A DNA stretch of 64,000 bases from Euborellia annulipes (GCA_023213315.1 JAKCPI010000839.1:1-64000); one strand, 5' to 3'; shown: positions 10,363-21,655, counted from the stretch's first letter. The notes: generated from the letters alone by a model not told the origin. Numbers and translations are program-made.

Positions 10363-10956
10363 AATTGAATTATGTAGAAGCCTCAGATGGCAAATAAATT
10401 AATATATAAACCAATAAATAGAAACAACTATTGCCCATTAAGCAAAAAAACAAAATTTCGCGAAGAGAATGTAAATAACTAACAACTTGTAAGAAATAGA
10501 TTTTTTTTACTCAGTTGGCTTAGAATTTTAGAAGCAATTTTATAGAAAGGCAAAGAGAAGAATTTTGCCTCTATAGCTAGGTTAGAGCTACCATGTATAG
10601 AAAAGTTTTTTGGACTTATTTTCAGCTCTGACCACGCTTGCGAAATCGTTAAATCTCTCTGGAAATTAAGAAATGTGGTTAGCTCTAGAGCAACATTTCG
10701 AAACTCAGAGACCACTAAATTCGTTATTTAAAATCCGGTGTATCGCTAAAATGAATTTTTTTAAAGATAATTTAGAAAGGTATTATCCAAAGAATTCACC
10801 GTAGGCCTATAGTGTAAAAAAAATTCTTAATTTTAGTGTGTTTTGGAATATTAAATTTAGTAAAAATTTGTTAGGTGAATTGCATTTGTGTTTTACCAAT
10901 TGAGTATTAATTTGCAATGAATTTTAATAGTAGTCTACGGACATGAGTTTAGATTA
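10363..10956. other. Unannotated sequence
   Basis: Includes a minus-strand 78-codon frame (10479-10715) with no recognised domain and no sign of conservation; treated as chance. Confidence 0.4.
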
Positions 10957-10957
10957 T

Positions 10958-11137
10958 TTTTTTTTTAACACTCACACTCACACGCACATTCAGACAGCTT
11001 TTTGGCAACTTGGACGATAACCGTTATTATTTATAATATCTATTGGGGGTCCAGGCATTCTTATTTAAACCATTTGGTTTCCAAATAGTATCCAAACAGA
11101 AGGTTAGCACGCTAACCCCTACACCAAGCCCGAGAGT
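10958..11137 (-). mobile_element. SINE with internal deletion, minus strand
   Basis: Tail and body are recognisable (CTCACACTCACACGCACATT; GGGGGTCCAGGCATTCTTAT), as is the head GTTAGCACGCTAACC, but the B-box segment is deleted. A perfect 12 bp TSD AGTTTAGATTAT flanks it (10946-10957, 11138-11149). Confidence 0.8.
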
Positions 11138-11544
11138 AGTTTAGATTATGAATCAACAAATCTCTCTTCTTAGAACATGGACAAATTTTAGATAAATTTC
11201 TATATTTTTTGATTAAGGGGCGCGTCTCGGAAAGTCGTTATAAGCGATTAATTCAAATAAGTGACTCTGGTTACTCTGGGAGGCATCAGATGGCGTTAGT
11301 TCTGTTCATATATCTTTGGCTTTTAGCAAGTATCTCTGTCCTTTTCTAGTAGAATGGCAACGGTGTATAATGGTTGATCTGGCACCTATGCAAACAATAA
11401 AACTCGCTAGCTAACTGAGCCAGCCTGAGCCAGGCTTCTTGAATTAGAGAAAAATAATATTAACCACGCGCGCTTTTCAAAATATACATATAATATAAAA
11501 CATTAACTTTATATATATTATATATTAAAAACTGAGGGAATTAC

Positions 11545-11853
11545 ACGACATAAGAAATTCGCCCGTCCCAGGGGGCAATTGTTAGCCAAAGGTCCCTGAA
11601 AAAACGACGCTTAAATAAAAAAAAAAAAATTAAACTATTGTTTGCCGTAAGCCAAAAAATTTTGGTCCCGAAAAAAAAATTTTCTGCAGGTCGGCAAAGA
11701 GTTTCTTTAAAAAAAATTTTCCCCAGAAAAATTTTTGAGTTCAGCCCCCCCCCCCCGAAAAAGATTTCTATATACGCCCCTGGCCGGAACGTCTGTCTTA
11801 GGCCCTTCGGAGGGGGGGACCTACTCGGCCTCCTCCTTATAGACGCCTCTGCT
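11545..11853. mobile_element. hAT-like G-rich remnants (U family and another)
   Basis: TTTCTATATACGCCCCTG (ending 11782) equals the right end of the intact U element at 62928-63182, and the preceding AAAAATTTTTGAGTTCAG block also matches it. A second end, TATAGACGCCTCTG, occurs at 11840-11853. Left ends and duplications are unclear, so boundaries are approximate. Overlapping frames on both strands are artefacts of low complexity. Confidence 0.5.
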
Positions 11854-12101
11854 TCCAAAATATTAAAAAAAAAAAAAAATTTTCCAAAATATAATTTAAA
11901 TAAAAAATTTTTGCAAAATATAATTTAAATAAAAAATTTTAAATAAATAATCTCTATTCAATAAAGTAATAAAATAATAAATAAAAAATTTAAAACCTTC
12001 ATTTTAGACCAGGGAGCGTACAAGTATTACGTAACTCAATTTGGGGGAGGGAATTTTTCCATAAAAAAAACCGCTGAGGCCCAGTTTATATATATATATA
12101 T

Positions 12102-12256
12102 TTTTTTTTAAACATTCACACTTTTTCACATTCACACTCACACTCACACACTCATTCACACAGTCTTTTCGGCAACTTAGGCCATTTAAGACTTTAAACG
12201 ATATCCGTTATTGATTATTATACAAATTGGGGGTCCAGGCATTTTTATTTAAGCCC
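12102..12256 (-). mobile_element. SINE, 5'-truncated, minus strand
   Basis: Tail and 3' body (CACACAGTCTTTTCGGCAAC, GGGGGTCCAGGCATTTTTAT) are present; sequence similarity stops at TTTAAGCC so the tRNA head is lost. Related CCCAGTNTATAT strings flank it and may be a decayed duplication. Confidence 0.7.
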
Positions 12257-12567
12257 AGTGTATATGTAAACCTATATATTGGCTTATAAAATTTTTATTT
12301 TTCCATAGACATCCGCGGTCCAGTTCTAATAAGCCCGCGGTTCACAAGTGGGCCGCGGCTCACGGGTTGGGAACCGCTGTTCTATTGTATAGTACGCCTT
12401 ATTTATTATTATTTTGTTCTCCTAAGTTCATAGACGCCGACACTAGAGTGGGGGCAAGGGTACATTGACTTCTCTGGGATCCTTCAGAAGGGGTCAGGGG
12501 GGAGGCAATGTCTTCTTTTATTTAATTTATTTTTAAAAATGTACCATTTTTTAAAATAAAATTTTTT

Positions 12568-12720
12568 ATTATTAGGGGAATATTTAATCATAGACCACAT
12601 TTTTGTATTAAATATTTATTAAAATTATAAATACTGTTCAACGTTTTGACTGCTTATTCTGCAGCCGTTATCAAGTACTGTGCACTTGCTCCGACTCAAG
12701 TGAACTAACTTTTTTAAATT
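12568..12720. repeat. Half of a palindromic element related to 47991-48165
   Basis: Shares TAGACCACATTTTTGTATTA and the CAACGTTTTGACTG equivalent, then carries GTACTGTGCACTTGCTCCGA, which is the reverse complement of the corresponding piece in the 47991 copy. The two copies therefore differ by an inversion of the loop segment. Confidence 0.6.
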
Positions 12721-12805
12721 AAAAAAAAAAACTAAAATTTTTTAAATTAAAAAAAATTAAAAGAGCAAGAAATTCATTTTCCAAAATATTTTATATATTG
12801 TATTT

Positions 12806-12881
12806 CGGCCGTGGTATAGTTGGTAGAGTACAGACCTATATCAAGGGTCCAGATCTCAGGCAGTCCGATGATTTTATTTAA
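12806..12881 (+). mobile_element. SINE head fragment, diverged
   Basis: GGCCGTGGTATAGTTGGTAG and CAGGCAGTCCGATGATTTTA match the SINE head and early body. The rest is replaced downstream, where the LINE inserted. Confidence 0.5.
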
Positions 12882-12911
12882 GTGGGGGTAAAAAAAAATT
12901 GGCCCGGTAAA

Positions 12912-14475
12912 GCCTTTGACCAGGTCTGGCACTCCGGACTCTGCTACAAGCTAGCAGACCTCGGATTCAACCGCCGCCTGTTTAAAGTGATCGCCGACTA
13001 CCTGGAGGACAGGAACTTCCAAGTGTGCATAGGCTCTTCAAGATCCACCCCAGGTCCATCCGCGTTAAAGTTTCCCAGAGCTCAAAAATCGTGCCGCACC
13101 TCTTCAACTGCTTCGTCACGGACATCCTCACCAAGGAAGGCGTATGCCTGGCCCAGTACGCCGACGACACAGCCTTCGACGCCTCAAAAGTAGGGCTGGA
13201 CGGTAATGGATTTTCATTACCGACCTCGATAATGAAAAAAAAACCGGTTTTTCTCGAAAGTCGGTAAAAACCGCAGAGGCGTACCGAGGCAGTTGGAGGC
13301 GGAACATTTTTTCTTTTGGCGGAACACAAAATTTTTTTCCCGTCCGAAAAAATATTTTACCTTTTTTTTAGAGACGCCAATTTTTTGCCGCCCGCGGAAC
13401 CAAAGTTTGCCGCCGCGGAACATTTTTTTTTCGCGGAACCTAGGCTTTCCAGGTTTTTACCGTAAGTCGGTTTTTACCGACTTTCGAGAAAAATCGGTTT
13501 TTCCGAATTAGAGGTTCGTTACCGCGTTTTCGGTAAAAAATTTTTACCGGTATTTACCGGTAAACCGGTTTACCGTTCAGCCCTACTCAAAAGCCGACCC
13601 CAGACGCACCGTGAACGAGCACCTGCACTCGACGGGCGAGTTTTTCAAGAGATGGCACCTCCATCTCAACGCTGAGACAACAGAGGCCATGTGGTTCCGC
13701 TCCAAACGGAAAAACAAACAGCGCCACCTGAACATCAACGGCAACAAAGTCCAATGGTCCGCCGCCCATGCCCGCTACCTAGGCGTATGGCTGGACCAAA
13801 ACCTCAATTGGAGGACTCACTGCCTGAAGAGAGCGGCCCTCGGAAGGGCCTCCACGAGAATGTTGCATCCCCTCTTTAGACAAAGAAGCCCTCTCGATAT
13901 TGACTCAAAACTCCTTCTGCACCGTGCCATCAATCGGCCCATCCTCACATATGGCTCGATTGCATCGCACACCCCGACAAGGAGCAATATCGAGAAAATT
14001 CTCGCTGCAAACCGTAAAACCCTAAGAGTAATCGCCGCGCCACCGAGGGAAGCTCACGTCACCAACGAAGAAGTACTTATCGGCCTGGTAATCTACAGCC
14101 TCGCCCAAGTCATCGAGAACCTCAACATCCGTTTCACCGCAAGACTGAAGAGCCACCAGGAAGACGTCATCAAGAGGATCGCCGAAGACGCCGATGCAAA
14201 GCCATACGGCAAACGTCACACCGAAAGGATCACAGATCCCTACGGTATGACCCTCATTAACCTCCCCCCTCCACCTTTCCTTTCCCAAAAATTCCCTCCA
14301 ACACCGCCGCAAAGGGGATTTTCAAAAAATTTTCCCCTTCTCTCTCTTTCTCTTACAGCGTCCCACAAAACACCCTCCATGCACTTAATGGCGGTCAAAG
14401 CGATTAGCGCTGAAACCGCTCCCACACTTATAATTGTAATACGTGGGACAGTTTATCTGTGCTATCCCCCCTAGT
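12912..14475 (+). pseudogene. Reverse transcriptase fragment (non-LTR, jockey-like)
   Basis: The frame from 12912 reads AFDQVWHSGLCYKLADLGF, a palm region typical of LINE reverse transcriptases. A frameshift near 13070 moves the signal to another frame, which holds the catalytic AQYADDTAF box (about 13153-13179). The expected PQG..LSP block just before it is degraded (VSQSSKIVPHLFN). After the nested hAT the frame resumes at once (ASK-ADPRRTVNEHL) and continues with FFKRWHLHLNAETTEAMWF and ARYLGVWLDQNLNWRTH, the thumb region. The end (about 14240-14475) is proline-rich and poorly family-like. N-terminal endonuclease and ORF1 are absent through 5' truncation, so this is inactive. Confidence 0.85.
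13191..13585. mobile_element. hAT-type MITE inside the reverse transcriptase
   Basis: TIRs TAGGGCTGGACGGTAA and TTTACCGTTCAGCCCTA with the perfect 8 bp TSD CTCAAAAG (13183-13190, 13586-13593). Sub-terminal GGTTTTTACCG-type motifs occur at both ends. A GGCGGAAC-rich segment (about 13274-13450) starting CAGAGGCGTA may be a further nested insertion. Removal of the element plus one TSD leaves the LINE frame open. Confidence 0.85.
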
Positions 14476-14591
14476 TGTAAGATAGTTCATTGTATTTAAT
14501 TATAAGGCTTGTAATATTGTTTATTTTATTGTACATTGTAATAATTGTCAAATAAACGTTTTTCGAATCGAATCGAAATTGGCCTGGCAAG

Positions 14592-15477
14592 ATCCGGATC
14601 CTTATTCTGGGAGCTATTCTTAGCCCAAATCCATTGACAGAATTCGGTCTTCACATTTTGCTTACTCAACTCCCCCCCCCCTCCAGCGCCCGCTCTATTT
14701 CCTAATGTGTTTTATTTCAATTTTTTTTTTTGTTTTTTGACAAAAGTGCTTATTTCATTAAAAGGCCTAATGATTTTTTTTTATTTACCCTTCTTGTTGA
14801 ATCCGCCGTTGCTTGTAATATATTATCTGAATACAATATTACTATTTTTGTATATTTTTCAGGGAAAATTACTTAATTTAATTTTGCTGGAATATCATTT
14901 TTTTTATATTTAAAAATGTAAATAATATCTAAATGTTAATATTAATAAAATAACAAAACAAAAAAAACTAAAAAATCATTTTTTCCCCAAAAACTGGTCT
15001 ATAACTATATTGTAACCAAATTTTAGACATAAAAGCGAATAAATTTACAAAGTACTTTGTCGAATAAACAAGATATCCATTTGACCGACTGCTTACAATT
15101 ATTTTGCTTTTTATTAATTGTATGTATATTTCAAAGAGCGCGCGTGGATTATGAAAAAATAGTATTTTTCTCTATAAATCAAAGAAATCCAAGCGAACAA
15201 GTAAGGATATGTTTTGCCAGGTATAATTAATATAATATTTATTGTTATTTTCTTATAATTATTTTTTTGTAATGTAAATGGTATTTTAACAAGGAACCTG
15301 TCATAGAGAGCAAAGATGAATATTGGGAGAAGTGAATTTCATGAGTAACGTTTGCAACGCTCTCAAGCGGAGAAACCTTGAACTAGAGTTGCTTCAAAAA
15401 AGCTTTTTTAGTCCAATTTCATTCTAGACTTTCCAGCTAATTAATTAAAGGCAAAAAATTAATTATTTTTTAACACA
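14592..15477. other. Unassigned sequence between the LINE and T element
   Basis: AT-rich with a C-rich patch (about 14672-14695). From about 15410 it matches the interior of S elements (TTCATTCTAGACTTTCCAGC). No gene is recognised. Confidence 0.45.
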
Positions 15478-15485
15478 ATGATTAC

Positions 15486-16031
15486 TAGAGACCGGATTTT
15501 AAGCAAAATGCTTATTGCTGAATTTTATAAGCAACCATTAGATATTTAATTTCTATACGAATTAGGAAAAACTAAGTGCATTGAGACTGCATTTTTTATG
15601 CTTTTTTTGCTTTTTTTGAGTTTTCATGCTTTTTTTCCCTTTCGTGCTTATTTGAACTTATTTTACGAATATTTATAATTTTTTTTGTTTTTTTTATTAA
15701 AAAACACACTTTTTTCCATCCACACACGCATACACCAGGGACGTATATAAGGGGGAGGGGGGCCGGCCCCCCCCAAAAAAAAAAATTTTCCAAAAACCCC
15801 GCAGGGTGAAAAAATTTGGTTCCGCAAAAACAAAATTTTTCGCAGGGCGAGGCGGGATAAATTTAGTTTCTTAAAAAAAAAATTTGTATACGCCATTGGT
15901 ATGAGTAAAAAATTGCTTATGAGATGCTTTTTTTCAACTTTTATGCTTATTTAACAACTTTTTATTCAAGTTTTTTATGCTTTTTTAAGCACTTTTTTTC
16001 CATTTTTTTATGCTTTTTTTTCCGGTCTCTA
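15486..16031. mobile_element. hAT-type element (T family), copy 1
   Basis: TIRs TAGAGACCGGATTTTAAGC and TTTTTTTCCGGTCTCTA, with the perfect 8 bp TSD ATGATTAC (15478-15485, 16032-16039). The 546 bp body has many ATGCTTTTTT motifs and no transposase. It inserted into the S element. A U-type insertion occupies 15736-15898. Confidence 0.85.
15736..15898. mobile_element. U-type hAT-like insert inside T copy 1
   Basis: Ends CAGGGACGTATATAAGGGGG and TTTGTATACGCCATTG. The flanking octamers (GCATACAC, GTATGAGT) do not match, so the duplication is decayed or the insert is ancestral. The same insert sits at the same site in T copy 2. Confidence 0.6.
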
Positions 16032-16039
16032 ATGATTAC

Positions 16040-16260
16040 TAATTTAATTATCTATAAGATGTAGAGCTCCTTTTTTTAAAATATCTTTTATTTAATGGGA
16101 TTAATCTAAAAAAAAAAATTTTTTTTTCGAAAATCAAAAAAAGGGCTTCTACAACTTGTAGATATTTTAAATAGCTTTAATTTAAAAAAAATTTGAGGTC
16201 GATAGCTTCAAAATTGTGGCCGCTGGAAAGTCCCAAAGTTAGCACCCCGAGACGCGCCCC
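16040..16260. repeat. Right part of the S element
   Basis: Matches 33730-33945 and the minus strand of 61700-61930, including GGTCGATAGCTTCAAAATTG and GTGGCCGCTGGAA. Confidence 0.75.
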
Positions 16261-16264
16261 TTAA

Positions 16265-17507
16265 ATAAAGAATGGTTAATATAATGTTAATATTTAATAA
16301 TTATAGATTTTAAACAATATTTATTTTATTACAAAGGGATTTGAAATTGAGGTGCTATTTGTGTTGTGATTTAACCAGATACAATAAATAGAAGGGCTTT
16401 AAGATTTTTCTTCTTTTCTTTCTTGACATTTTTGGCCATTTGCAAAAACACTCGAGGAGTTTCTTCCTTGAGATAATCATTATTTATTGTCTCCTATATG
16501 TTTAAATTTGAGTGGAAATAGTCACCTACAAGACATTCCCTAAGATTTGTTAACTTATGCTCTGCAAAACACGTAGTTTTATTTTAAAAAATAATTCTGT
16601 CTCTTATATTAATAATAACTAACCAACTGATATTTCGTATCAAAGGAAAATGATCGAAATGAATTTTTATAGGGAAAAACAAAACACAAATTTTAATTGA
16701 TTGGCAAAAAAAAAAACAAATAAATTGTTTTAAACAAAAAGTTTGCTGCAAGAGATTAGAATTAGTATATTTAAAAAAATATATATATATTGATTTTATG
16801 TTTATCCCCTAAAAGCATTTGCTGTTAATTAAATTTATTAAATTGCTTGGATGTTACAAATAATACATTTTTAAATCATATTAGAGATGCTAAAGCCAAA
16901 TTCCGTTAAATAACACAACACAACATGGTTTCCAATTGAGCTAATATATTTAATTGGCTAATTACCAATGCCAAATTTTAACGAGTAAACTTTATAGTTT
17001 ATTTCAAATTACAAATAAGAGTGACCGTTATCGTTTACTGGCTTGTTTTGTTGTTGTTGATGTTGTTATAATAATAGTTAATTCAGCTTAATAAAATCCT
17101 AATTTCCAATATATCCTATATTTGAGAAATTTGAAACAAATGCTTAATTGAAAATATAAAAAAAATTGTTTGAAAAAGGGCAACAAATCAATTGATCAAT
17201 TTGTCAAGAGCCTCATTGTTTTGAATGTATGAAACGAAAATTTACAAAAATCCCAATGGTAATTTCGCTGAGTGCTAAGCAAAAGAGGAAACGATTTTTA
17301 GATGAGTCAGAAAGTGTAAAACAAAATACTAGAGTACTATTTTTCCCTAATAATTATTATAGAAGAGCTTAATTATTTTCTCTTTATCAAATCAAATGAT
17401 GAGAATAACTATTTAAATCAATTGAAGAACCATATTAAATTTATTTAACATTTAAAGTCAATAGCGCTAAGCCTAAGATATCGAAAAGATAAAAATATTG
17501 ATAAATA
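16265..17507. other. AT-rich, apparently unique sequence
   Basis: No element is recognised. TTAATTGGCTAATTACCAAT (about 16951-16970) has homeodomain-like TAAT cores and shares ATTACCAATGCCA with the patch near 51410. A regulatory role is speculative. Confidence 0.4.
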
Positions 17508-17632
17508 AAAAATCTGGTATGACTGGCGCACAGCACACAACTTTCTCTTACTTTTCGGTAAGCGAAAGTTGTGCACCGTGCGTGTCACACAAGATTTTTT
17601 GTGTCGAGATATATTTAGTTTCCCATAACAAA
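17508..17632 (+). repeat. R-family fragment (hairpin part)
   Basis: TCTGGTATGACTGGCGCACA through GTCACACAAGATTTTTTGTG to ATATATTTAGTTTCCC, then unrelated sequence. Hairpin pairing is retained. Confidence 0.75.
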
Positions 17633-17974
17633 TTAGTTTCAAACTTGACCACTTGGATTTCATAAGTTAAAAAAAGTAAAAAAAGTCAATTGACTCAAAA
17701 TGTCCATAGCTCTGTGTATTTTAAATGTCGACTGCTTGAAATAAACTATGGTTATTTTTCAAAATTTTAATCTCATATTTGGATATTTTATATATAATAG
17801 AGAATCCTAAATAAATACAAAATTTCAGAAGAAATTGAAAAAAAAAATATTTTTTAATGTGTTAGACCAAAGGGGACCCCCAAATTAACAGGCCCATCCC
17901 CTTTGGGATGTAACATTGACTCTATGGAAGGAAGAGGCGCAAAATGAATTTGAAAAATCTGAAATACTACATCA

Positions 17975-18135
17975 GTAAAGTGTATTTTAAACAGTTTTTA
18001 CGAAAAATTTTAATGATATACTTTTTAAAGGGCATCTAAATAATAGTTGATTTATGAATTTGAATCAAAGTCGTTCAAGTCAATTTTGTGAAAATTAAAA
18101 AAAAAAAATGAAATACCGAGTAATATATCAGTAAA
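17975..18135 (+). repeat. R-family interior fragment, diverged
   Basis: Retains ACTTTTTAAAGGGCATCTAA and TTGATTTATGAATTTGAATC, followed by a GAAAATT...ATCAGTAAA tract in R order. It is isolated from any hairpin. Confidence 0.45.
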
Positions 18136-18909
18136 TCAGTAAATACAAATATAATAATAAAAAAAAAAACTCGAGGTCGTATTTTTTGACAATTACAATA
18201 CTTTCTATACGAAAAAGTAAAAATAGTAAAATGTTGAGGATTGTTAAGCGTATTTTATTAGATTTCTAAAAATTTTCAACCCCTAAATTGAAGAATTTTT
18301 GTTAATCTTATAAAAAAAAAAAAGAAATGTTAGAACATCCTTGAAATACTGTAAAAACAAGGCTATTTTTTTTTGATTAACAAATTGTTTATTTCTCTGA
18401 ATGATCAAAATTTAAATAAAAAATAGCCGAAATGAAAGGTTATAGTTTACTTTATAATTTATTGTCCGCCTATATGAATTTCGATTGTGAAAGAGAGAAA
18501 AAAAACCATTCAAGCTTGAACGGCTTGATAGGCAAAATATTTCCATTATTAGTTGGCCTATCAGAAAACTATTTAATTTAATCTCATGTGAAGACTAACT
18601 GTAAAAAAATTTATATTTAATTAAATACAAAAAATTCACTCCGAGTTAAAATGCCATAGGCCCTCTCTTGTTTAAACAAAAATTAGTCAAAAGACCAATA
18701 CAAATATAAACAATCCATTACTCACCGATGAATTTGTGCGTGCAAACAACCATTTAGAAGAAAATGGGTTATTTACCTGAAACAAAAGATAAATAAATAT
18801 ATTAGTATATTATGTAAAAATATGAATTTTTATGTAATTTTACTTATTAGTAAAAAGGTAATAAAAAATGAACATAAAAATTATGTGAATAGAAAGAAAA
18901 GATTTCAGG
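18136..18909. other. AT-rich stretch, nothing recognised
   Basis: No ORF or element could be supported. Confidence 0.4.
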
Positions 18910-18911
18910 TA

Positions 18912-19109
18912 CAGTGAGGGACAATATTAAGTCCCACTCATGCGCTTTTTGTATCTGATTATTTCATTGTTTTTAAAAAAATATTATATATTTTTTTTAA
19001 TGGAAACTTTCATGGGCCAAACCTAGAAAATTTCCAATAAAGATTTTCATTTCTTTTATAAAAACAATGAAATAATCACAAGTAGAATACGCATGGGTGG
19101 AACTCACTG
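18912..19109. mobile_element. Tc1/mariner-like MITE
   Basis: Ends CAGTGAGGGACAATATTAAG and GGGTGGAACTCACTG, with TA on both sides (18910-18911, 19110-19111). Sub-terminal complementarity continues (CTCATGCG/CGCATGGG; ATTATTTCATTGTTTTTA and complement). Its 198 bp size and TA duplication fit a Tc1/mariner-type MITE. Confidence 0.75.
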
Positions 19110-19183
19110 TACAAGTTGTAATTATCAGTTAATAAACTTTATCGTATGGGCGTTAAACGATAAATTTTGATTTAAAAATCTAA

Positions 19184-19925
19184 ACAAAAAATCTGGTATG
19201 ACTGGTAGCACGATACACATCTTTCAAATACCGAAGGTTCTGTGTTTGTCACATCAGATTTTTGTTTCGATATATATTTAGTTTCCGGCAGTAGATTAGA
19301 ATTCAAGATGTAATAAAATTTATAAACTAAAAAAAAATTATATTTTGACAACCATTTCTCCAATAATTTCCCATGAAGTACAAGAGTAAATCGTGTTTCA
19401 AACAATTTTGAGAGAAAAATAAGAATATACCGGTACATTTTAAATAACATCTAAAAAATAAATGATTTATGAATTTTGATCAAGATCCCTAGAGTAAATG
19501 TTGAGAAAATCGAAAAAAAAAATAAATAAATAAAAAAAAGTACTTTCTTTAGGCGATTTTATTCAAAATCCTCCAGACGCCTATGATATGAGCATTAGGC
19601 CTAAGCTTATATATAAAATTTCAGAATCGAAAGCAGGGGCGGATTAAAGGGGGAGGCGAGGAGGGCGATCGCCCCCCCCCCCCGAGAAGAAATTCACAAA
19701 GTTAAAAAAAACTAGTAATCTAAAGAAATTATGATTTCCGCTCTTTAATTTCAATTGAATTTGTTACCAATCAATTTAATTAAATAGGCAAGGGGTCTAA
19801 ATGGCCATAGATGCCGACAGATTCCTTAAATAAAAAAAACCGCTCTCCCCCCCCCCCCGACAAAATTGCATTAATCCGCCACTGATCGAAAGATTTTTTT
19901 TCTTTTTGAGCTATTTCGTTAACCC
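19184..19925 (+). repeat. R-family repeat split by a hAT MITE
   Basis: Hairpin (TCTGGTATGACTGGTAGCAC) and the block to AAAATTTCAGAATCGAAAG are R. The hAT at 19634-19884 interrupts it, after which a TTTTTGAGCTATTTCGTT remnant follows. No ORF. Confidence 0.7.
19634..19884. mobile_element. hAT-type MITE (H3) nested in R
   Basis: CAGGGGCGGATTAAAGGGGG left end and GCATTAATCCGCCACTG right end, with the perfect 8 bp TSD ATCGAAAG (19626-19633, 19885-19892). The interior (19745-19815) resembles the V-family SINE tail (GGGGTCTAAATGGCCATAGA), so an older SINE piece was captured or inserted. Confidence 0.85.
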
Positions 19926-21514
19926 ACATTTTTTGATTTTTATTTTCACAATTGACGTAGTATTTAAGATCACATTTTTTTATATTTCCCTTGAAATTCA
20001 TTAAATTTATTGTGAAAACAACAAAAATTCAAGCTAATTGGGAAATAAAATAAATAAAAAATGTGATAGCATAAAATAATAGCAAACGAAATATCTTGAA
20101 AAGATGTTCGGTTAGTCACAACAAAATCCTTATATCCTTTTAATGAAATCTTCCGAAATTCTAGTTGATATTTAATTAGAAAATGAATAGACGGGGTCTA
20201 TAATCGATATTACTTAATAAATGAGGAGATTCAACTATGGTCTATTTTTTCTTTTACTTTCACCCACCTACCTGGGTTAATCGATATACGTCACTCCCCC
20301 CACCCCTATCCATTCTCCCACGCCCCATCTCCAGGATAAAAGCCCTGAAAATACAACAATGTTTAACTAATTAAGAGGCACACTTGATTAATTAAGCAGA
20401 ATTGATAGAATTAAAAGCCAAGTTTACTTATTGACTTAATTCCTTTTTCACTTGGAGGATAATTAAACTAAGATCCTAAATTCCTCTCACAATTTTATTT
20501 AAATTTTTGAAGTTTATATATTAAATTGTTTTTTAGAATTATATACAGGAGAATAACAGGAATTATAATTAAATAGAAGATTAGCTAAAAGATTTTGATT
20601 TCACATCCTGAGTGATAAAAATTTATTCATATATTTATGAATTTAAATAAATATGAAAAGAAAAAAACTTAGAAAAAAGTTATGGAGGAAAGCCGCCCAA
20701 AAAAAATAAGTGAATCGGATCAAAATTACTTTTTTTTGTCACTCTGTTGAATTTTAGGGACAAAATTATAAAAATATTTTTATAAATATTATTATAAAAG
20801 ATTGTGCTTTCGAAAAATTAAAAGAATATTTCTATTTGAGTAGGGAATAAAATTTAAACAATAGCGCATTTATTTGACTTTTTACTTCCTAAAAATATTT
20901 ATTTTAATAGCAGTACCTCTTATACTTTTTAACTTTTCTTCTATAAATTTGGGAAAAAAATTTTCTACTTTAAAACGATGTGTGAAACCACAAACATTAA
21001 GTGAAAGACCGAACACATCTTAAGAACAGACAAAGAAATAAAAACAACTAAAGTTAAAAGAGAGGAGAGAAGGACAAAGAAAAAGACTTGGCGGGGGTCT
21101 GAAGGTCCTTTATCTTATCGGTGAACCTTTTACTAGTGGAGTGCCCAATTCAGATTAAAATCCCCTCCCCCACCGATGTCATTTTAAGAGGTACAAATAA
21201 AAACATTTAAAGAACTAAGTTTCTCAATTAAACCTTCTTTTACAAATAGATAAATATTATATCATATTTATCTAGAGTGTCACTTTAAAATTATTTATAT
21301 TTAATCAATCACTCTATATTAATATACACCCAGTTTAAAAAAATCAGTTATAAGGTGGAATCCGCACTGGATAAAATAAATTTATGAAATTTTTATTCCT
21401 TTCAAGGCTAGTCTAATATTCTATTTTTAAAAGAAGAATCAAATGGGAAAATTTTCATTTATTCGATGGAATAAATTAATTATTAGGTTTTAATTGCTAG
21501 AAAATATTGACTTG
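19926..21514. other. AT-rich sequence with two GC-richer unique patches
   Basis: Patches at about 20265-20350 and 21085-21185 match nothing else in the window. No splice-supported coding frame was found. They may be regulatory, which is inference only. Confidence 0.4.
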
Positions 21515-21655
21515 AGGTACAGAGGCTAAGGATCAACTTGTTCTAAAAATCAGAGGTTCGCGTCCCGTTTCAAGCGATAAAAATGTATTTGAATTGAAAT
21601 TACTTCCAATTATTTGAAGTAAAATAGGCACGTTATTTAATAGACGAAAGAAGGC
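21515..21655 (+). repeat. V-family SINE-like fragment, 5' part
   Basis: GAGGTTCGCGTCCCGTTTCA (B-box-like GGTTCGCGTCC) followed by GCGATAAAAATGTATTTGAA, matching 41820-41870. The 3' part is diverged. Confidence 0.5.

Larger units (their letters stand above)
12905..14575 (+). mobile_element. Jockey-like non-LTR retrotransposon, 5'-truncated
   Basis: The insertion starts in the middle of the reverse transcriptase and runs to a 3' UTR with AATAAACG and a terminal TCGAATCGAATCG. The 9 bp TSD AAATTGGCC flanks it (12896-12904 and 14576-14584); similarity of the flanks extends a further seven bases with two mismatches. Base composition is clearly more GC-rich than the surroundings. It carries a hAT MITE at 13191-13585. 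Confidence 0.82.
11213..16264. mobile_element. S-family TTAA-flanked element, expanded by later insertions
   Basis: The left end TTAAGGGGCGCGTCTCGG (11213) and right end CGAGACGCGCCCCTTAA (ending 16264) match the ~400 bp S elements at 33550-33951 and 61698-62094. The outer ~100 bp on the left and the sequence from about 15410 rightward align with those short copies. Between lies ~4 kb of other elements and unassigned sequence. TTAA flanks suggest a piggyBac-like mode, but no transposase is visible. Confidence 0.6.

Noticed and set aside
10479..10715. 78-codon minus-strand frame
   Set aside because: No motif, no splice sites, AT-rich context.
11541..11928. Overlapping 96-105 codon frames on both strands
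   Set aside because: Low-complexity G-rich hAT remnants; no domain and both strands open by composition.
14022..14425. Minus-strand frames opposite the LINE
   Set aside because: Antisense shadows of the GC-rich reverse transcriptase fragment.
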